From positions 277,921 to 341,920 of the forward strand of contig SCTR01000010.1 of the NCBI GenBank assembly GCA_004297305.1: a stretch of DNA of 64,000 nt, given 5' to 3'. Of this stretch, positions 27,376 to 36,092 are shown one piece after another (the stretch's first letter is position 1; every line of letters begins with the position of its first letter). A model generated the notes under the pieces. It was not told the origin of the DNA. It did no database searches and saw only the letters and a list, made by a program, of their open reading frames with translations. Source of the DNA: Actinomycetota bacterium (GTDB lineage Bacteria; Actinomycetota; Actinomycetes; S36-B12; FW305-bin1). The position numbers were made by a program, and so were the translations under genes.

Positions 27376-27396
27376 CGCGACGTCCAGTTTTCGATT

Positions 27397-27432
27397 GAGC
27401 GCACCCCCGCGGCAATCCGTGGGGGTGCGCTC
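27397..27432. terminator. Hairpin terminator behind cspA
   Basis: GAGCGCACCCCC and GGGGGTGCGCTC form a 12-base stem, extended inside by CGG/CCG around a CAAT loop. It is followed by TCTAT on the plus side, and the opposite strand has AAAAC-type sequence beyond it. It sits between convergent cspA and the DUF3817 gene and can serve both. Confidence 0.88.
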
Positions 27433-27467
27433 TATCGCGGGCCGGGTTTCGGCGGCGGCCTGAAACC

Positions 27468-27809
27468 TCAGCCGGACGTCGCCGGCGCCCGGGAACTGGC
27501 CTCGGCTAGTTGCGCCTCGACCCGATGGCTCACCCACCGCTCCGCGAAGAACGAGGCGAACGGCACCGTGCCGGCGAGCGCGACGAGGATCAACCGCCAC
27601 AGCGGCCACCGGAGCCGGAAGCCGAGATCGAGCGCGGTCACGACGTACACCACGAACAGCCAACCGTGCGCGACCCAGCCGACCGAGTACAACCCGGTCT
27701 CGCGCAACGATGACACCGTCAGGCTGTAACACAGCGCCAGTGTCATCACCGCGAGCACGACACCGGTGAGCCACGCCATCACCCGGTAGCGCAGCAGCGC
27801 ACCCCGCAT
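27468..27809 (-). CDS. DUF3817 membrane protein
   Basis: The 113-residue protein has three membrane helices (about 8-30, 38-60, 68-88) and a short charged tail, the pattern of DUF3817. This small family is common in Gram-positive bacteria; its function is not known. The ATG at 27809 follows AGGAGG at seven bases, a strong site, so the longer upstream frame is not used. Confidence 0.85.
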   Translation of the reverse strand: MRGALLRYRVMAWLTGVVLAVMTLALCYSLTVSSLRETGLYSVGWVAHGWLFVVYVVTALDLGFRLRWPLWRLILVALAGTVPFASFFAERWVSHRVEAQLAEASSRAPATSG

Positions 27810-27923
27810 GCCATCTCCTCCTGCCCAGCCGTCCAACCGTCCCCCTACTGTCGCGCGCCGTGCCGGGCAGCCGCCGGGCGCCCCTGCATCCGGTGGCACC
27901 GGACTGCCGGATCGGACTTCCGA

Positions 27924-28721
27924 TCAGGTCTGCTCGACCGAGCGGGCCGGGGCGGGCGTAGCAGCCCCGGCGGCATCGGCTCGGGCGCGGCGAAGGTCGT
28001 CGCGCAGCCAGCGAGCCCACAGCAGGACCGCGAACAGCGCGAAGATCCACCACTGCACCGCGTACGCCGCGTTCTGCAACGGCCAGCCGGGCGTCGGCGT
28101 TGCGACCGTGATCGCGACCGGAGCCGGGGCCGTCGCGGGAGCCGGCGCCGTCGCAGTGGCGAGCACCAGACCGCCTCGCAGCGGGACGTCCACGCGGTCG
28201 GCCACCAGATCCCGACTGATCGCTGTCGGCGCGCCGACGCCGGTCGCGCCGCGATAGAAGGACTCCCACCCCTGGAGCACGCCGGTGACCTCGACCTCAC
28301 CGGCGGGGACGGCCGCGGCCGGGTCCTGCGGATCGGCGACCCAGCCGCGCACGATCGCCACGGCGGTCCCGTCGTCCAGCAGCAGCGGGGAGACCACCCA
28401 ACTGCCGGTGCGCCCCGCAGCATCGGTGCGGTTGGCGACGGTCACCTGGCCGGTGGTGGCGAAGCGGCCGCGCGCGACGACCGGCCGGCCGAGCGCCGTC
28501 CCGGACGCGTCGTCGCCGGCCGCGACCAGGCTGGCGACCGGAACCGGGGCCGCCAAGGCGGCCGCCTCGGCGTGACGCAGCTGCTGGGCCCGCTCGAACT
28601 GCCAGAAGCCGAGCAGCCCGCACAGCACCACGGCGGCGATCGCCGCTGCCGTCAGACCGACCCAGCGCGGCGTGAACAGCACCCCGGACACCTCGGCGCG
28701 CACCTGGTCCGCCCGGTTCAT
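27924..28721 (-). CDS. SURF1-family protein
   Basis: The 265-residue protein has an N-terminal helix (about 17-40), a periplasmic domain with VVARGRF, VVSPLLLDDG and IVRGWVADP, and a C-terminal helix (AVQWWIFALFAVLLW) followed by a basic tail. This is the SURF1 layout. SURF1 helps haem a3 insertion in cytochrome c oxidase. An extra Ala/Pro-rich insertion lies before the last helix. The gene overlaps the small membrane protein gene by four bases and forms an operon with mca. The start is ATG 28721. Confidence 0.88.
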   Translation of the reverse strand: MNRADQVRAEVSGVLFTPRWVGLTAAAIAAVVLCGLLGFWQFERAQQLRHAEAAALAAPVPVASLVAAGDDASGTALGRPVVARGRFATTGQVTVANRTDAAGRTGSWVVSPLLLDDGTAVAIVRGWVADPQDPAAAVPAGEVEVTGVLQGWESFYRGATGVGAPTAISRDLVADRVDVPLRGGLVLATATAPAPATAPAPVAITVATPTPGWPLQNAAYAVQWWIFALFAVLLWARWLRDDLRRARADAAGAATPAPARSVEQT

Positions 28722-29035
28722 CCGCCCGGCGTACGCCGAGCTGGGCCGCCCTGCCCGTCCGCAGCGTCCGACGCCGGACCGTCGGCGCCGTCGGGCCGCG
28801 GTCCGGGAGACGAGGTGGACTCGGACTCCGACCCCTGGACCGGCGGCTCGAAGGTGGGCGGTACCCGGCGCAGGTGACGGGTCATCGACCGGCCGAGGAT
28901 GATCACCGCCGCGATCAGCACGATGAACGACAGCAGCCCCAGCAGGCCCGGCGTCACGCGACTCGCGTCGATCGGCGCCGACCCAGCTGGCGCCGACGGG
29001 CTGGGGGTCGCCGCGAGCGCCGCCAACAGCGTCAT
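28718..29035 (-). CDS. Small single-span membrane protein next to mca
   Basis: The 105-residue protein has a Pro/Ala-rich start, one membrane helix (about 29-48, [18 protein letters not shown]), then a positive patch ([10 protein letters not shown]) and a disordered Ser/Asp/Gly tail. The helix and positive patch give it an outside-in topology. It overlaps the stop of mca and the start of the SURF1 gene, both as ATGA, so it is translated within that operon. A small protein of this kind follows mca in mycobacteria as well. The function is unknown. Confidence 0.75.
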   Translation of the reverse strand: MTLLAALAATPSPSAPAGSAPIDASRVTPGLLGLLSFIVLIAAVIILGRSMTRHLRRVPPTFEPPVQGSESESTSSPGPRPDGADGPASDAADGQGGPARRTPGG

Positions 29036-30003
29036 GCCGACTCCTGCCGGCCTGGCGCCTCGCGCAGACCGGCGAACAAGTCGTCCTCTGGCAGCTGCGT
29101 CGCCACCCGTGACCGCGCCAGTTCGAACTCCTCGTACGGCGCGACCTCCTGTTGCAGTTCCAACGGCGCGGCGAACCAGAACCCGGTGGGATCGACCTGC
29201 GTCGCATGCGCCCGCAACGCGTCGTCGCGGACCGGGAAGTACTCGGCGCATTCGACCCGGGTGGTGATCCGCTCGGCGTCCTCCGGGCGATCCTCCCAGC
29301 GCTGCAGCCACGGCCCGTACGGCGATTCCAACTCGGCGGCGAGCATCGCCTCGTGCAGCGCGAGCAGCGAACGCTTGCTGCGGCCGTTGTAGTAGAGCTT
29401 CGACGGCTGCCACGGCTGACCCATCCCCGGGTACCTCGCCGGGTCGCCGGCTGCCTCGAACGCCGCCACGCTGACCTCGTGGCAGCGGATGTGGTCGGGG
29501 TGCGGATAGCCGCCGTGTTCGTCGTACGTCGTCATGACGTGCGGCCGGAACTCGCGGACCAGCGCCACGAGCGGCCCGGTGACGTCGTCCAGCGGCAACG
29601 CCGCGAAGCAGCCGGCGGGCAACGGCGGCAGCGGATCGCCTTCGGGCAGACCCGAATCGATGAACCCCAGCCAGGCGTGCCGCACACCGAGGATGCGCGC
29701 CGCGGCGGCCATCTCGGCGCGCCGGACCGCCGGCATGTCGGTGCGGGCGGCTTCGGAATCCGCTGCCGGGTTGAGGATGTCGCCGCGCTCGCCACCGGTG
29801 CAGGACACGACGAGCACCTCGACACCTTCGGCGACGTACCGAGCTGTCGTGGCCGCGCCCTTGCTGGACTCGTCGTCGGGATGCGCGTGGACCGCCATGA
29901 GGCGCAACCGATCCCCGTCGGCCGCAGTCGCGCCGGGCGTGGCAGCCGCGCTCGCGCGGGTGGTGGCCTCGTCGGTGGGGGCCTGTCCGGAGTTGCCGAC
30001 CAC
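29032..30003 (-). CDS. mca: Mycothiol S-conjugate amidase
   Basis: The 323-residue protein is a LmbE/PIG-L-type zinc hydrolase with the metal motifs HAHPDDES (His41, Asp44) and HPDH (His168, His171). Mca cleaves mycothiol S-conjugates to mercapturic acids for export, detoxifying electrophiles; the same fold also occurs in MshB. The conserved [15 protein letters not shown] block supports Mca over MshB. The GTG at 30003 follows GGAGGGAGG. Its presence implies a mycothiol-making actinobacterium. Confidence 0.95.
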   Translation of the reverse strand: MVGNSGQAPTDEATTRASAAATPGATAADGDRLRLMAVHAHPDDESSKGAATTARYVAEGVEVLVVSCTGGERGDILNPAADSEAARTDMPAVRRAEMAAAARILGVRHAWLGFIDSGLPEGDPLPPLPAGCFAALPLDDVTGPLVALVREFRPHVMTTYDEHGGYPHPDHIRCHEVSVAAFEAAGDPARYPGMGQPWQPSKLYYNGRSKRSLLALHEAMLAAELESPYGPWLQRWEDRPEDAERITTRVECAEYFPVRDDALRAHATQVDPTGFWFAAPLELQQEVAPYEEFELARSRVATQLPEDDLFAGLREAPGRQESA

Positions 30004-30117
30004 TGCTGTGCCTCCCTCCGCCGGTCCTGATTGCCGTCGAGATTAGTCTGGCGGCAGGCTCTCCCCGACGCCCGCCCCGACCGGGCCGCGAGCGGCCAGG
30101 GATCGATCAAGGGACCG

Positions 30118-30582
30118 ATGACGCGGACAGACCTGCCGGCCAACCTGCGACTGCGGTACGGCGTGCGGGGCCGCCCGGCGTGGGTCGTACCGGTGATCGT
30201 GATGGCGGTCGCGATCCTGGTCGGCGCCGGCGGACTGGTCGCGCTGCGGCTGACCGACCAGCCGGTCAGGAGCACGCTGCTGACCTGGCGCGTGGTGGCG
30301 GCGGACCGCGTCGACGTCACCTTCGAGGTACGCCGGCCCGCCGACCAGCCGGTGGTCTGCGTCCTGCGGGCGCAGGACGCCGACCACGTCGACGTCGGTT
30401 ACGCCGAGCTGACGCTGCCGGCGGGGACGGCGTACGAGCAACCGACCTTCCGGCTGCGGACCCTCGCCCCGGCGTTCGCCGCCGAGGTGCTCGGCTGCGG
30501 CGCCGGGGCGCGACCCCGCGATGTCCCCCCGCCGCAGTTCCCACCCGGAGTCGCGCCACCCCCGCAGCCCTGGGCCGGCTGA
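30118..30582 (+). CDS. DUF4307 membrane-anchored protein
   Basis: The 154-residue protein starts with a basic segment ending in LRLRYGVRG, has one membrane helix (about 20-43), then a beta-rich domain outside the membrane (LTWRVVAADRVDVTFEVRRP, VVCVLRAQD) and a Pro-rich end. This is the DUF4307 pattern. It lies between mca and greA, its usual place in actinobacteria. The ATG at 30118 follows AAGGGA. The function is unknown. Confidence 0.85.
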   Translation: MTRTDLPANLRLRYGVRGRPAWVVPVIVMAVAILVGAGGLVALRLTDQPVRSTLLTWRVVAADRVDVTFEVRRPADQPVVCVLRAQDADHVDVGYAELTLPAGTAYEQPTFRLRTLAPAFAAEVLGCGAGARPRDVPPPQFPPGVAPPPQPWAG

Positions 30583-30781
30583 GTCGGGCCCAGCCGGGTC
30601 GATACGGCCTGGATGCGTCGGCGACAGCCCGGACCGGATTGACGGCGGGCTCTCCGGCAGGCGACGGGCTACCCTCGATGTTTCCCCACGGCGAGCGGGT
30701 ACCCCGTGGGCCGGACCGCACGTCGGTGCCGGCCGTCCGCCATCCCGACCGCCTGTTGTCGCCGACCCCGACGGAGTTCCC

Positions 30782-31282
30782 GTGAGCAACCCCACCGATC
30801 AGGACGTCACGTGGCTCACCCAGGACGCCTACGACCGGCTGCGCAGCGAGCTCGAGGACCGCACCGGCGCCCGGCGTACCGAGATCGTGAAGCGGATCGA
30901 GGCCGCGCGCGAGGAGGGTGACCTCAAGGAGAACGGCGGCTACCACGCCGCCAAGGAGGAGCAGGGCAAGAACGAGGCCCGGGTGCGCGAGTTGCAGCAC
31001 CTGCTGGAGCACTCCCGGGTCGGCGCCCCGTCCTCTGCCGACGACGAAGTCGCCCCCGGCAAGGTCGTCACGGTCCGCTTCCCGTCGTTCGACGAGGAGG
31101 AGACGTTCCTGCTCGGCTCACGCGAGGAGGCGGCTCACGCGACCGTCGAGGTCTACTCGCCGACGTCACCGCTGGGCGCCGCCGTGCTCGGGACGAAGGT
31201 CGGGGACGCGACGACCTACACCCTGGCCAATGGCAAGCAGATGGCCGTCGAGGTGCTCGCCGTCGCGCCGTACGGCGGCTGA
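30782..31282 (+). CDS. greA: Transcription elongation factor GreA
   Basis: The 166-residue protein has the N-terminal coiled coil (about 10-80) with the acidic tip EEGDLKENGGYHAAKEEQ, which enters the RNA polymerase secondary channel, and a C-terminal FKBP-like domain (SPTSPLGAAVLGTKVGD). GreA makes stalled polymerase cut its transcript and resume. The GTG at 30782 gives the normal length, with a weak GGAG site upstream. The gene ends in a strong hairpin terminator. Confidence 0.96.
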   Translation: MSNPTDQDVTWLTQDAYDRLRSELEDRTGARRTEIVKRIEAAREEGDLKENGGYHAAKEEQGKNEARVRELQHLLEHSRVGAPSSADDEVAPGKVVTVRFPSFDEEETFLLGSREEAAHATVEVYSPTSPLGAAVLGTKVGDATTYTLANGKQMAVEVLAVAPYGG

Positions 31283-31297
31283 CCCGCCCGCTCAACG

Positions 31298-31333
31298 CGA
31301 TGGGCCCGCCCCCACCGGGGGACGGGCCCATCG
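31298..31333. terminator. Hairpin terminator behind greA
   Basis: CGATGGGCCCG and CGGGCCCATCG pair over 11 bases, with CCCCC/GGGGG continuing inside, followed by TGTGTG. It lies between the convergent greA and ABC permease genes. Confidence 0.85.
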
Positions 31334-31366
31334 TGTGTGCGCCGCAACCGGCACCATCGGCCCGGC

Positions 31367-32212
31367 TCAGCGAGCGGTCGCTCCCCGATACCGGCGGACC
31401 GACAACGGGACGAAGATCAACAGCAGGATCAACGAGCTGAGCACCGTCCACAACGTCGCGTGCGTCATCGGCCACGAATCGCCGGGCAAACCGGTCGGGT
31501 TCCCGAACAGCTCACGGGCGGCGAGGCTGGCCGCGGACACCGGATTCCATTCGGCGACCGGCTGCAACCACGACGGCATTCCCTCGATCGGGACGAACGC
31601 GCTGGAGATGAACGTCACCGGAAACAGCCAGATGAATCCCGCCGTGTTGGCTGTCTCGGTGTTCGGGACGAGCATGCCGACCCAGGTCCCGATCCAGGCG
31701 AAGGCATAGGCGAACAACAGCAAGAGCGCGAACGCGGCGACCGCATTGCCGAAGCCGTTCTCGATGCGCCATCCGATGATCAGACCGGTGACGGCCAGCA
31801 CAACGAACTGCAACAGGTTGCGCACCGCGTCGCCGGCCGTGCGGCCGACGAGCACCGCCGACACCGACATCGGCAGGGAGCGGAAGCGGTCGATCAGGCC
31901 CTTGGACATGTCCTCGGCGAAGCCGACCGTCGAGGCCGCTGCCGCGAAGGCCACGGTCTGCGCCATGATCCCGGGCAGCAGGAACGACACGTAGTCGCCA
32001 CCTCCTGGCACCGGAATGGCCCCGCCGAAGACGTAAGCGAACAGCAGCACGAACATGATCGACTGCACGATCGCGAAGACGAAGAGCTCCGGAATCCTGG
32101 TGGAGCGCAAGAGGTTGCGCTTAGTGACCTCCAGGCCGTCCTGCACGCTCCAGCCCCAGATCGGCCGTCGGCGCACGGGAACCTGCGCGATGGCCGTGGT
32201 GGTGGCCGTCAT
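31367..32212 (-). CDS. ABC-2 type transporter permease
   Basis: The 281-residue protein has six hydrophobic helices and the ABC-2 permease signature (a first extracellular loop YVFGGAIPVPGGGDYVSFLLPG, then GFAEDMSKGLIDRFRSLPM). It resembles the daunorubicin-resistance DrrB group. The ATG at 32212 follows GGGAGG and overlaps the stop of the ATPase gene. The pair probably forms a drug or lipid exporter. The substrate cannot be told from sequence. Confidence 0.92.
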   Translation of the reverse strand: MTATTTAIAQVPVRRRPIWGWSVQDGLEVTKRNLLRSTRIPELFVFAIVQSIMFVLLFAYVFGGAIPVPGGGDYVSFLLPGIMAQTVAFAAAASTVGFAEDMSKGLIDRFRSLPMSVSAVLVGRTAGDAVRNLLQFVVLAVTGLIIGWRIENGFGNAVAAFALLLLFAYAFAWIGTWVGMLVPNTETANTAGFIWLFPVTFISSAFVPIEGMPSWLQPVAEWNPVSAASLAARELFGNPTGLPGDSWPMTHATLWTVLSSLILLLIFVPLSVRRYRGATAR

Positions 32213-33213
32213 CGTGAACCTCCCTTCCGGCCGCGGCGCCCGCGACCGTCGGCTTCCTCCGGAGCGGCGACCTCGGCCGCGTGCCCGGTGATGGACAAGA
32301 AGACGTCGTCCAGCGTCGGCCGGCGCAAGACCACGTCGTCCAACGCGATCCCGGCGCCGTCGAGGACCCGGATCGCTTCGATCAGCACCGTCGAACCACC
32401 GTCGACCGGAGCGGACACCCGGCGGGTGTCCTCGTCGCCGACGACATCGCCCCGAGCAAGGCCGCGCAACGCCGCGACGGCATCGCCGATCTGCGCCCGG
32501 TCGCGCACCACCAGCTCGACGACGTCGCCGCCGACCTGGGTCTTGAGTTCGTCGCTGGTCCCCTGCGCGATGACCCGGCCGTGGTCGATGACGCAGATCG
32601 ACTCCGCCAGCTGGTCGGCCTCCTCCAGGTACTGCGTGGTGAGCAGCACCGTCGTCCCGCCCGACACCAATTCCTGGATCACTGCCCACAGGGCCAGCCG
32701 GGAACGCGGGTCCAGCCCGGTCGTCGGCTCGTCCAGGAACAGGATCTTCGGGTGCGCCACCAACGACGCCGCCAGGTCCAGGCGACGACGCATGCCTCCT
32801 GAATAGCCCTTGGCGATGCGGTCGGCCGACTCGACCAGATCGAACTGGGCGAGCAGTTCGGTCGCCCGCTGCCGGCTCCAGTCCGGATCGAGATGGTAGA
32901 GCTTGCCGACCATCTCGAGGTTCTCCCGGCCGGTCAGATATTCGTCAACTGCGGCGTACTGCCCGGTGAGGCCGATGCTGCGGCGTACGGCGTCGGGCTG
33001 CCTGGCCACGTCGAAACCGGCGACGTGAGCTCGCCCGGCGTCGGCCTGCAGCAACGTCGTCAGGATCCGTACGCAGGTCGTCTTGCCTGCCCCGTTCGGA
33101 CCAAGCAGGCCGAGCACGCGGCCCTCCTCGACGACCAGGTCGAGTCCGTCGAGTGCGGTGACCTCGCTGCCGTAGCGCTTCACCAGGCCCTCGGCGACGA
33201 TCGCCTCGGTCAT
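32209..33213 (-). CDS. ABC transporter ATP-binding protein (DrrA-like)
   Basis: The 334-residue protein has Walker A GPNGAGKTT (about residue 38), signature YSGGMRRRLDLA and Walker B ILFLDEPTTGLD. It continues with the C-terminal extension (LVVRDRAQIGDAVAALRG, a DDVFLSITGH end) typical of DrrA-type exporters. The ATG at 33213 follows GAGGGGAGA. It is co-transcribed with the permease downstream. The 209 bases upstream contain a short tandem repeat and must hold the promoter. Confidence 0.93.
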   Translation of the reverse strand: MTEAIVAEGLVKRYGSEVTALDGLDLVVEEGRVLGLLGPNGAGKTTCVRILTTLLQADAGRAHVAGFDVARQPDAVRRSIGLTGQYAAVDEYLTGRENLEMVGKLYHLDPDWSRQRATELLAQFDLVESADRIAKGYSGGMRRRLDLAASLVAHPKILFLDEPTTGLDPRSRLALWAVIQELVSGGTTVLLTTQYLEEADQLAESICVIDHGRVIAQGTSDELKTQVGGDVVELVVRDRAQIGDAVAALRGLARGDVVGDEDTRRVSAPVDGGSTVLIEAIRVLDGAGIALDDVVLRRPTLDDVFLSITGHAAEVAAPEEADGRGRRGRKGGSR

Positions 33214-33225
33214 GACTGTCTCCCC

Positions 33226-33264
33226 TCGTTGTTGCTCGGGTCGTTGTTGCTCGGTCGTTGTTGC
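33226..33264. repeat. 14/15-bp tandem repeat before the ABC operon
   Basis: TCGTTGTTGCTCGG begins at 33226 and 33241, and a third part copy TCGTTGTTGC at 33255. The first unit carries one extra G. It sits in the leader of the ABC exporter operon, just upstream of the ribosome binding site. Past it, 33265-33422 contains further loose GTCGTGGACAC and GGGCAC repeats and no gene. Confidence 0.85.
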
Positions 33265-33422
33265 GTCAGGTCGTGGACACCTGGCCGTGTGGGCACCGGC
33301 GTCGTGGACACCCGCCGGGATGGGCACCTGGCCGTGGTGCGCACGGCCGTCGGGGTGCGTGCTGGAAACGAACCTAGAGAATCGATCAGACAATCCGCCC
33401 GGCAGTTTGCCGGGACAGCAGG

Positions 33423-33875
33423 TCAGGGCCGGAGCAGCGCCTCCGCCTCGTCGACGGTCAACCGCCCGGCCGCCAGGTCGACGAGCACCTGGTCCCGGTC
33501 CGGCGCCGCGGTGCCGGAATCCCAGCCGAGCCGGCCGAGGATCTCGGCGTACCGCTGCCGGGCGGTCGGGTAGCTCACCCCGAGGTGTACGGCGAGTTCC
33601 CGCATGTTGCCGCGCGACGTCAGGAAGCTGCGCAACGTCGCGAGGTCGTCGTCCGACAGGCTACAGAACTCGCAATGGCGGAACTCGCCACTGACCTGCG
33701 TCCCGCACGTACGGCAGCCCAGGCCGGTGACGACCAGCGCGTCGTCGCAGACCGGGCAGCTCACCGGCGCGCGATAGGCGGGCACGTCCGGCTGCGACGC
33801 GCGTCCCGGCCACTCCGGCTGGGACGACCGCCCCGGCGAATCGGCCGGCGACGAGCGCCCCGGCGCGGCTGTCAT
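33423..33875 (-). CDS. DUF2089 zinc-ribbon HTH protein
   Basis: The 150-residue protein starts with a Pro/Ser-rich region, then a zinc ribbon with four cysteine pairs (CPVCDD, CRTCG, CEFCSL), a helix-turn-helix (NMRELAVHLGVSYPTARQRY) and a SHOCT-like short helix pair at the end (VLVDLAAGRLTVDEAEALL). DUF2089 proteins are probable transcription regulators. It overlaps the upstream gene by four bases, and both have the same SHOCT-like helix pair. The likely targets are its own operon and membrane-stress genes, but this is inference. Confidence 0.88.
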   Translation of the reverse strand: MTAAPGRSSPADSPGRSSQPEWPGRASQPDVPAYRAPVSCPVCDDALVVTGLGCRTCGTQVSGEFRHCEFCSLSDDDLATLRSFLTSRGNMRELAVHLGVSYPTARQRYAEILGRLGWDSGTAAPDRDQVLVDLAAGRLTVDEAEALLRP

Positions 33876-34678
33876 CGGTCCCTCCGCTCGACCGTGATCT
33901 TGCTCATCCGTCCGGACACCCGCAGCTGTCCGGTGCCGCCTGCCGGGTCGGCGGCCGCCGCTCGTCGGCCGCGTCCCCGGCTGTCGCTCGGGATGGCGAT
34001 CGAACTCATCTCCCCGTCCCCGACGACGGCCACCTCGGAACCAGCGAGCAGCACCGCAACGACCCTGGACATGTCGGCATCGATCGACGACGACCCGCCC
34101 AGCAGGCGGGCCTCGACGTCGACCTTCGAGGACGCGGCGACGATCTCGAGGGTGGCCTGCTGGTCTCGCAGCCGGAGGGCGGATGCGCTGATCCGCACGG
34201 CGATCGGCGACCGTCGCCCGGCGATGTCCAACGACGACGCCATGGCGTCGATCTCGAGGGGCAGCGCCGGATTCACCCGCAGGGTCGCGCGCGCTTCTCC
34301 GCCGACCCAGCGCCGCCAGTTGCCCCAGCCGTCCATGCCGCCCATCCGGTAGCCGTCCGGCTGGGACCAGCCGCCCGTTGCCGAGGCCAGCGGAGACACG
34401 TCCACCACGAGGACGTCGCCGTCCCGGGTGATGCGGTGCTGGCCCTCCGCGGTGAGGCTGGCGACGGTCGGATCGGACACGACGGTGAGCCGGGCGCGGT
34501 CGCCGCGCACCCGGACCCGGGTGGCTGGGCCCCGCTCAGCGCTGCTGGCCGCGGTCGGCGCGGCAGCGACGGCATCCAGCAGGCCGACGGCGGCAGCCGG
34601 GTCGAGGTCGCCGCTGGCGACCCGCTCCAGCACCCGCCGCAGGTCGTCCGCGTCGGGGGTGGACTGAGAGTTCGTCAT
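33872..34678 (-). CDS. DUF4097-like beta-helix protein with SHOCT-like start
   Basis: The 268-residue protein begins with a short helical pair (LRRVLERVASGDLDPAAAVGLLDAV), then a region of regular beta strands (VRVRGDRARLTVVS, EIDAMASSLDIAG, ISASALRLRD, EIVAASSKVDVEARLLGG) ending RMSKITVERRDR. The repeating short strands look like the DUF4097 or bactofilin-type beta-helix adhesin family seen next to stress regulators. It is soluble as read. Together with the DUF2089 regulator it forms a two-gene unit. The function is unknown. Confidence 0.75.
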   Translation of the reverse strand: MTNSQSTPDADDLRRVLERVASGDLDPAAAVGLLDAVAAAPTAASSAERGPATRVRVRGDRARLTVVSDPTVASLTAEGQHRITRDGDVLVVDVSPLASATGGWSQPDGYRMGGMDGWGNWRRWVGGEARATLRVNPALPLEIDAMASSLDIAGRRSPIAVRISASALRLRDQQATLEIVAASSKVDVEARLLGGSSSIDADMSRVVAVLLAGSEVAVVGDGEMSSIAIPSDSRGRGRRAAAADPAGGTGQLRVSGRMSKITVERRDR

Positions 34679-34731
34679 GCCGAGAACCCTGGCGCTGGCT
34701 TACCAAAGTGTCAAGTCATCCTTTCTATTCT

Positions 34732-36009
34732 TCAATCTGCGCGGTCCCTGACCGCGTAGCCGCGCTCTCGTAGCCGCGCGACGACCGCGTCGCAGTGCTC
34801 CGGGCCGCGGGTCTCCATCGCCACGACGACGTCGACCTCGTCGATGGCCAGGAGCGGGTCGGTCCGGCGATGTTCCACTTCCACCACGTTGGCCCCGACG
34901 TCCCCGAGTTCGGCGAGCAACCGGGCCAGGGAGCCCGGCCGGTCGGCCATCCGTACGGCCAGGGAGACGTATCGACCGGCGGCGGCCATGCCGTGGCGGA
35001 TCACTCGCAGCAGCAGCAGCGGGTCGACGTTGCCGCCGCTGAGTACGGCGACGACGGGCGGCTGCAGGCCGCCGAGCCCCGCCAGCAGCGCGGCCACCGA
35101 CACGACTCCAGCGGGCTCCACCACGAGCTTGGCCCGCTCCAGGCACAGCAGCAGCGCCTGGGAGATCTGTTCCTCGCTGACCGTGGTGATCTCGTCGACG
35201 TACCGGCGGACCAACTCCACGGTCAGCTCGCCCGGCCGTCCGACCGCGATGCCGTCCGCCATGGTGGTCGTCGTGGACAGCGGTACGGGATGACCCGCGG
35301 CCAGCGACGCCGGTAGTGCCGCCGCACCGGCGGCCTGTACGCCGACGACGCGGATCTCCGGCCGCAACTGCTTGAGCACCAAGGCGATTCCGGCCAGCAG
35401 GCCGCCACCGCCGGCCGCGACGACCACCGTCCGGACGTCGGGGCACTGCTCGAGGATCTCCAGCCCGACCGTGCCCTGGCCGGCGACGATGTCGGCGTGG
35501 TCGAACGGGTGGATCAGCACCGCGCCCGTCGCCTCCGCGAACGCGACCGCGTGCCCGAGTGCTTCGTCCACCGACGACCCGGCGAGCCGGACGTCGGCGC
35601 CGTACGCCCGAGTGGCGCTCACCTTCGGCAGCGGCGCCCCCTCCGGCATGAACACGGTCGCGGTGATGCCGAGCAGTTGCGCGGCCACGGCGACACCTTG
35701 GGCGTGGTTCCCCGCGCTGGCGGCGACGACCCCGCGGACGCGATCGCCGGGCGGCAGCCGTGCCATGCGCGTGTAGGCGCCACGGATCTTGAAGGAACCC
35801 GCGCGCTGCAGGTTCTCGCACTTCAGCCACACCGGTCCGCCGACCCGATCGGCGAGCCAGCGGGCGCCGGACATCGGGGTCTCCCGGATCACCCCCCGCA
35901 ACTCGTCGCGTGCCTGCCGCACCGTGGCGACGGTGATCGGTACGGCGGGAACCGAGCCGGCGCCGAGCCCCGCGGCGGCGTCCTGGCCTGTGCTGTCCGA
36001 GTTCACCAC
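34732..36009 (-). CDS. ilvA: Threonine ammonia-lyase
   Basis: The 425-residue protein is a fold-type II PLP enzyme making 2-oxobutanoate and ammonia from threonine, the first isoleucine step. The PLP lysine is Lys74 (GSFKIRGA); AGNHAQGVA, GGGGLLAGIA and SGGNVDP follow. The C-terminal 85 residues are an ACT domain (YVSLAVRMADRPGSLARLL), as in the shorter biosynthetic/catabolic hybrid form. Two adjacent GTG starts (36009, 36006) are possible; a GAGG site precedes them. It is divergent from marR. Confidence 0.94.
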   Translation of the reverse strand: MVNSDSTGQDAAAGLGAGSVPAVPITVATVRQARDELRGVIRETPMSGARWLADRVGGPVWLKCENLQRAGSFKIRGAYTRMARLPPGDRVRGVVAASAGNHAQGVAVAAQLLGITATVFMPEGAPLPKVSATRAYGADVRLAGSSVDEALGHAVAFAEATGAVLIHPFDHADIVAGQGTVGLEILEQCPDVRTVVVAAGGGGLLAGIALVLKQLRPEIRVVGVQAAGAAALPASLAAGHPVPLSTTTTMADGIAVGRPGELTVELVRRYVDEITTVSEEQISQALLLCLERAKLVVEPAGVVSVAALLAGLGGLQPPVVAVLSGGNVDPLLLLRVIRHGMAAAGRYVSLAVRMADRPGSLARLLAELGDVGANVVEVEHRRTDPLLAIDEVDVVVAMETRGPEHCDAVVARLRERGYAVRDRAD

Positions 36010-36067
36010 GGCCGGATCCTCGCATCGGGCACCGTCGATTTGGCAGGTCGAAGCCTGGCGTGGTCAG

Positions 36068-36092
36068 ATAGTTGCATGCACCAACCAACTAT
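36068..36092. promoter_or_regulatory. Inverted repeat over the marR start codon
   Basis: ATAGTTG and CAACTAT are 7-base arms 11 bases apart. They enclose the ATG of marR and its first codons, and the sequence TTGCATGCA lies between. The size fits a MarR dimer site, so the regulator may block its own and its exporter's expression. Confidence 0.55.

Noticed and set aside
34709..34714. Strong promoter (TTGACA on the minus strand) for the beta-helix gene
   Set aside because: The -35 box is perfect, but no acceptable -10 box lies 16-19 bases away, so it was not called.
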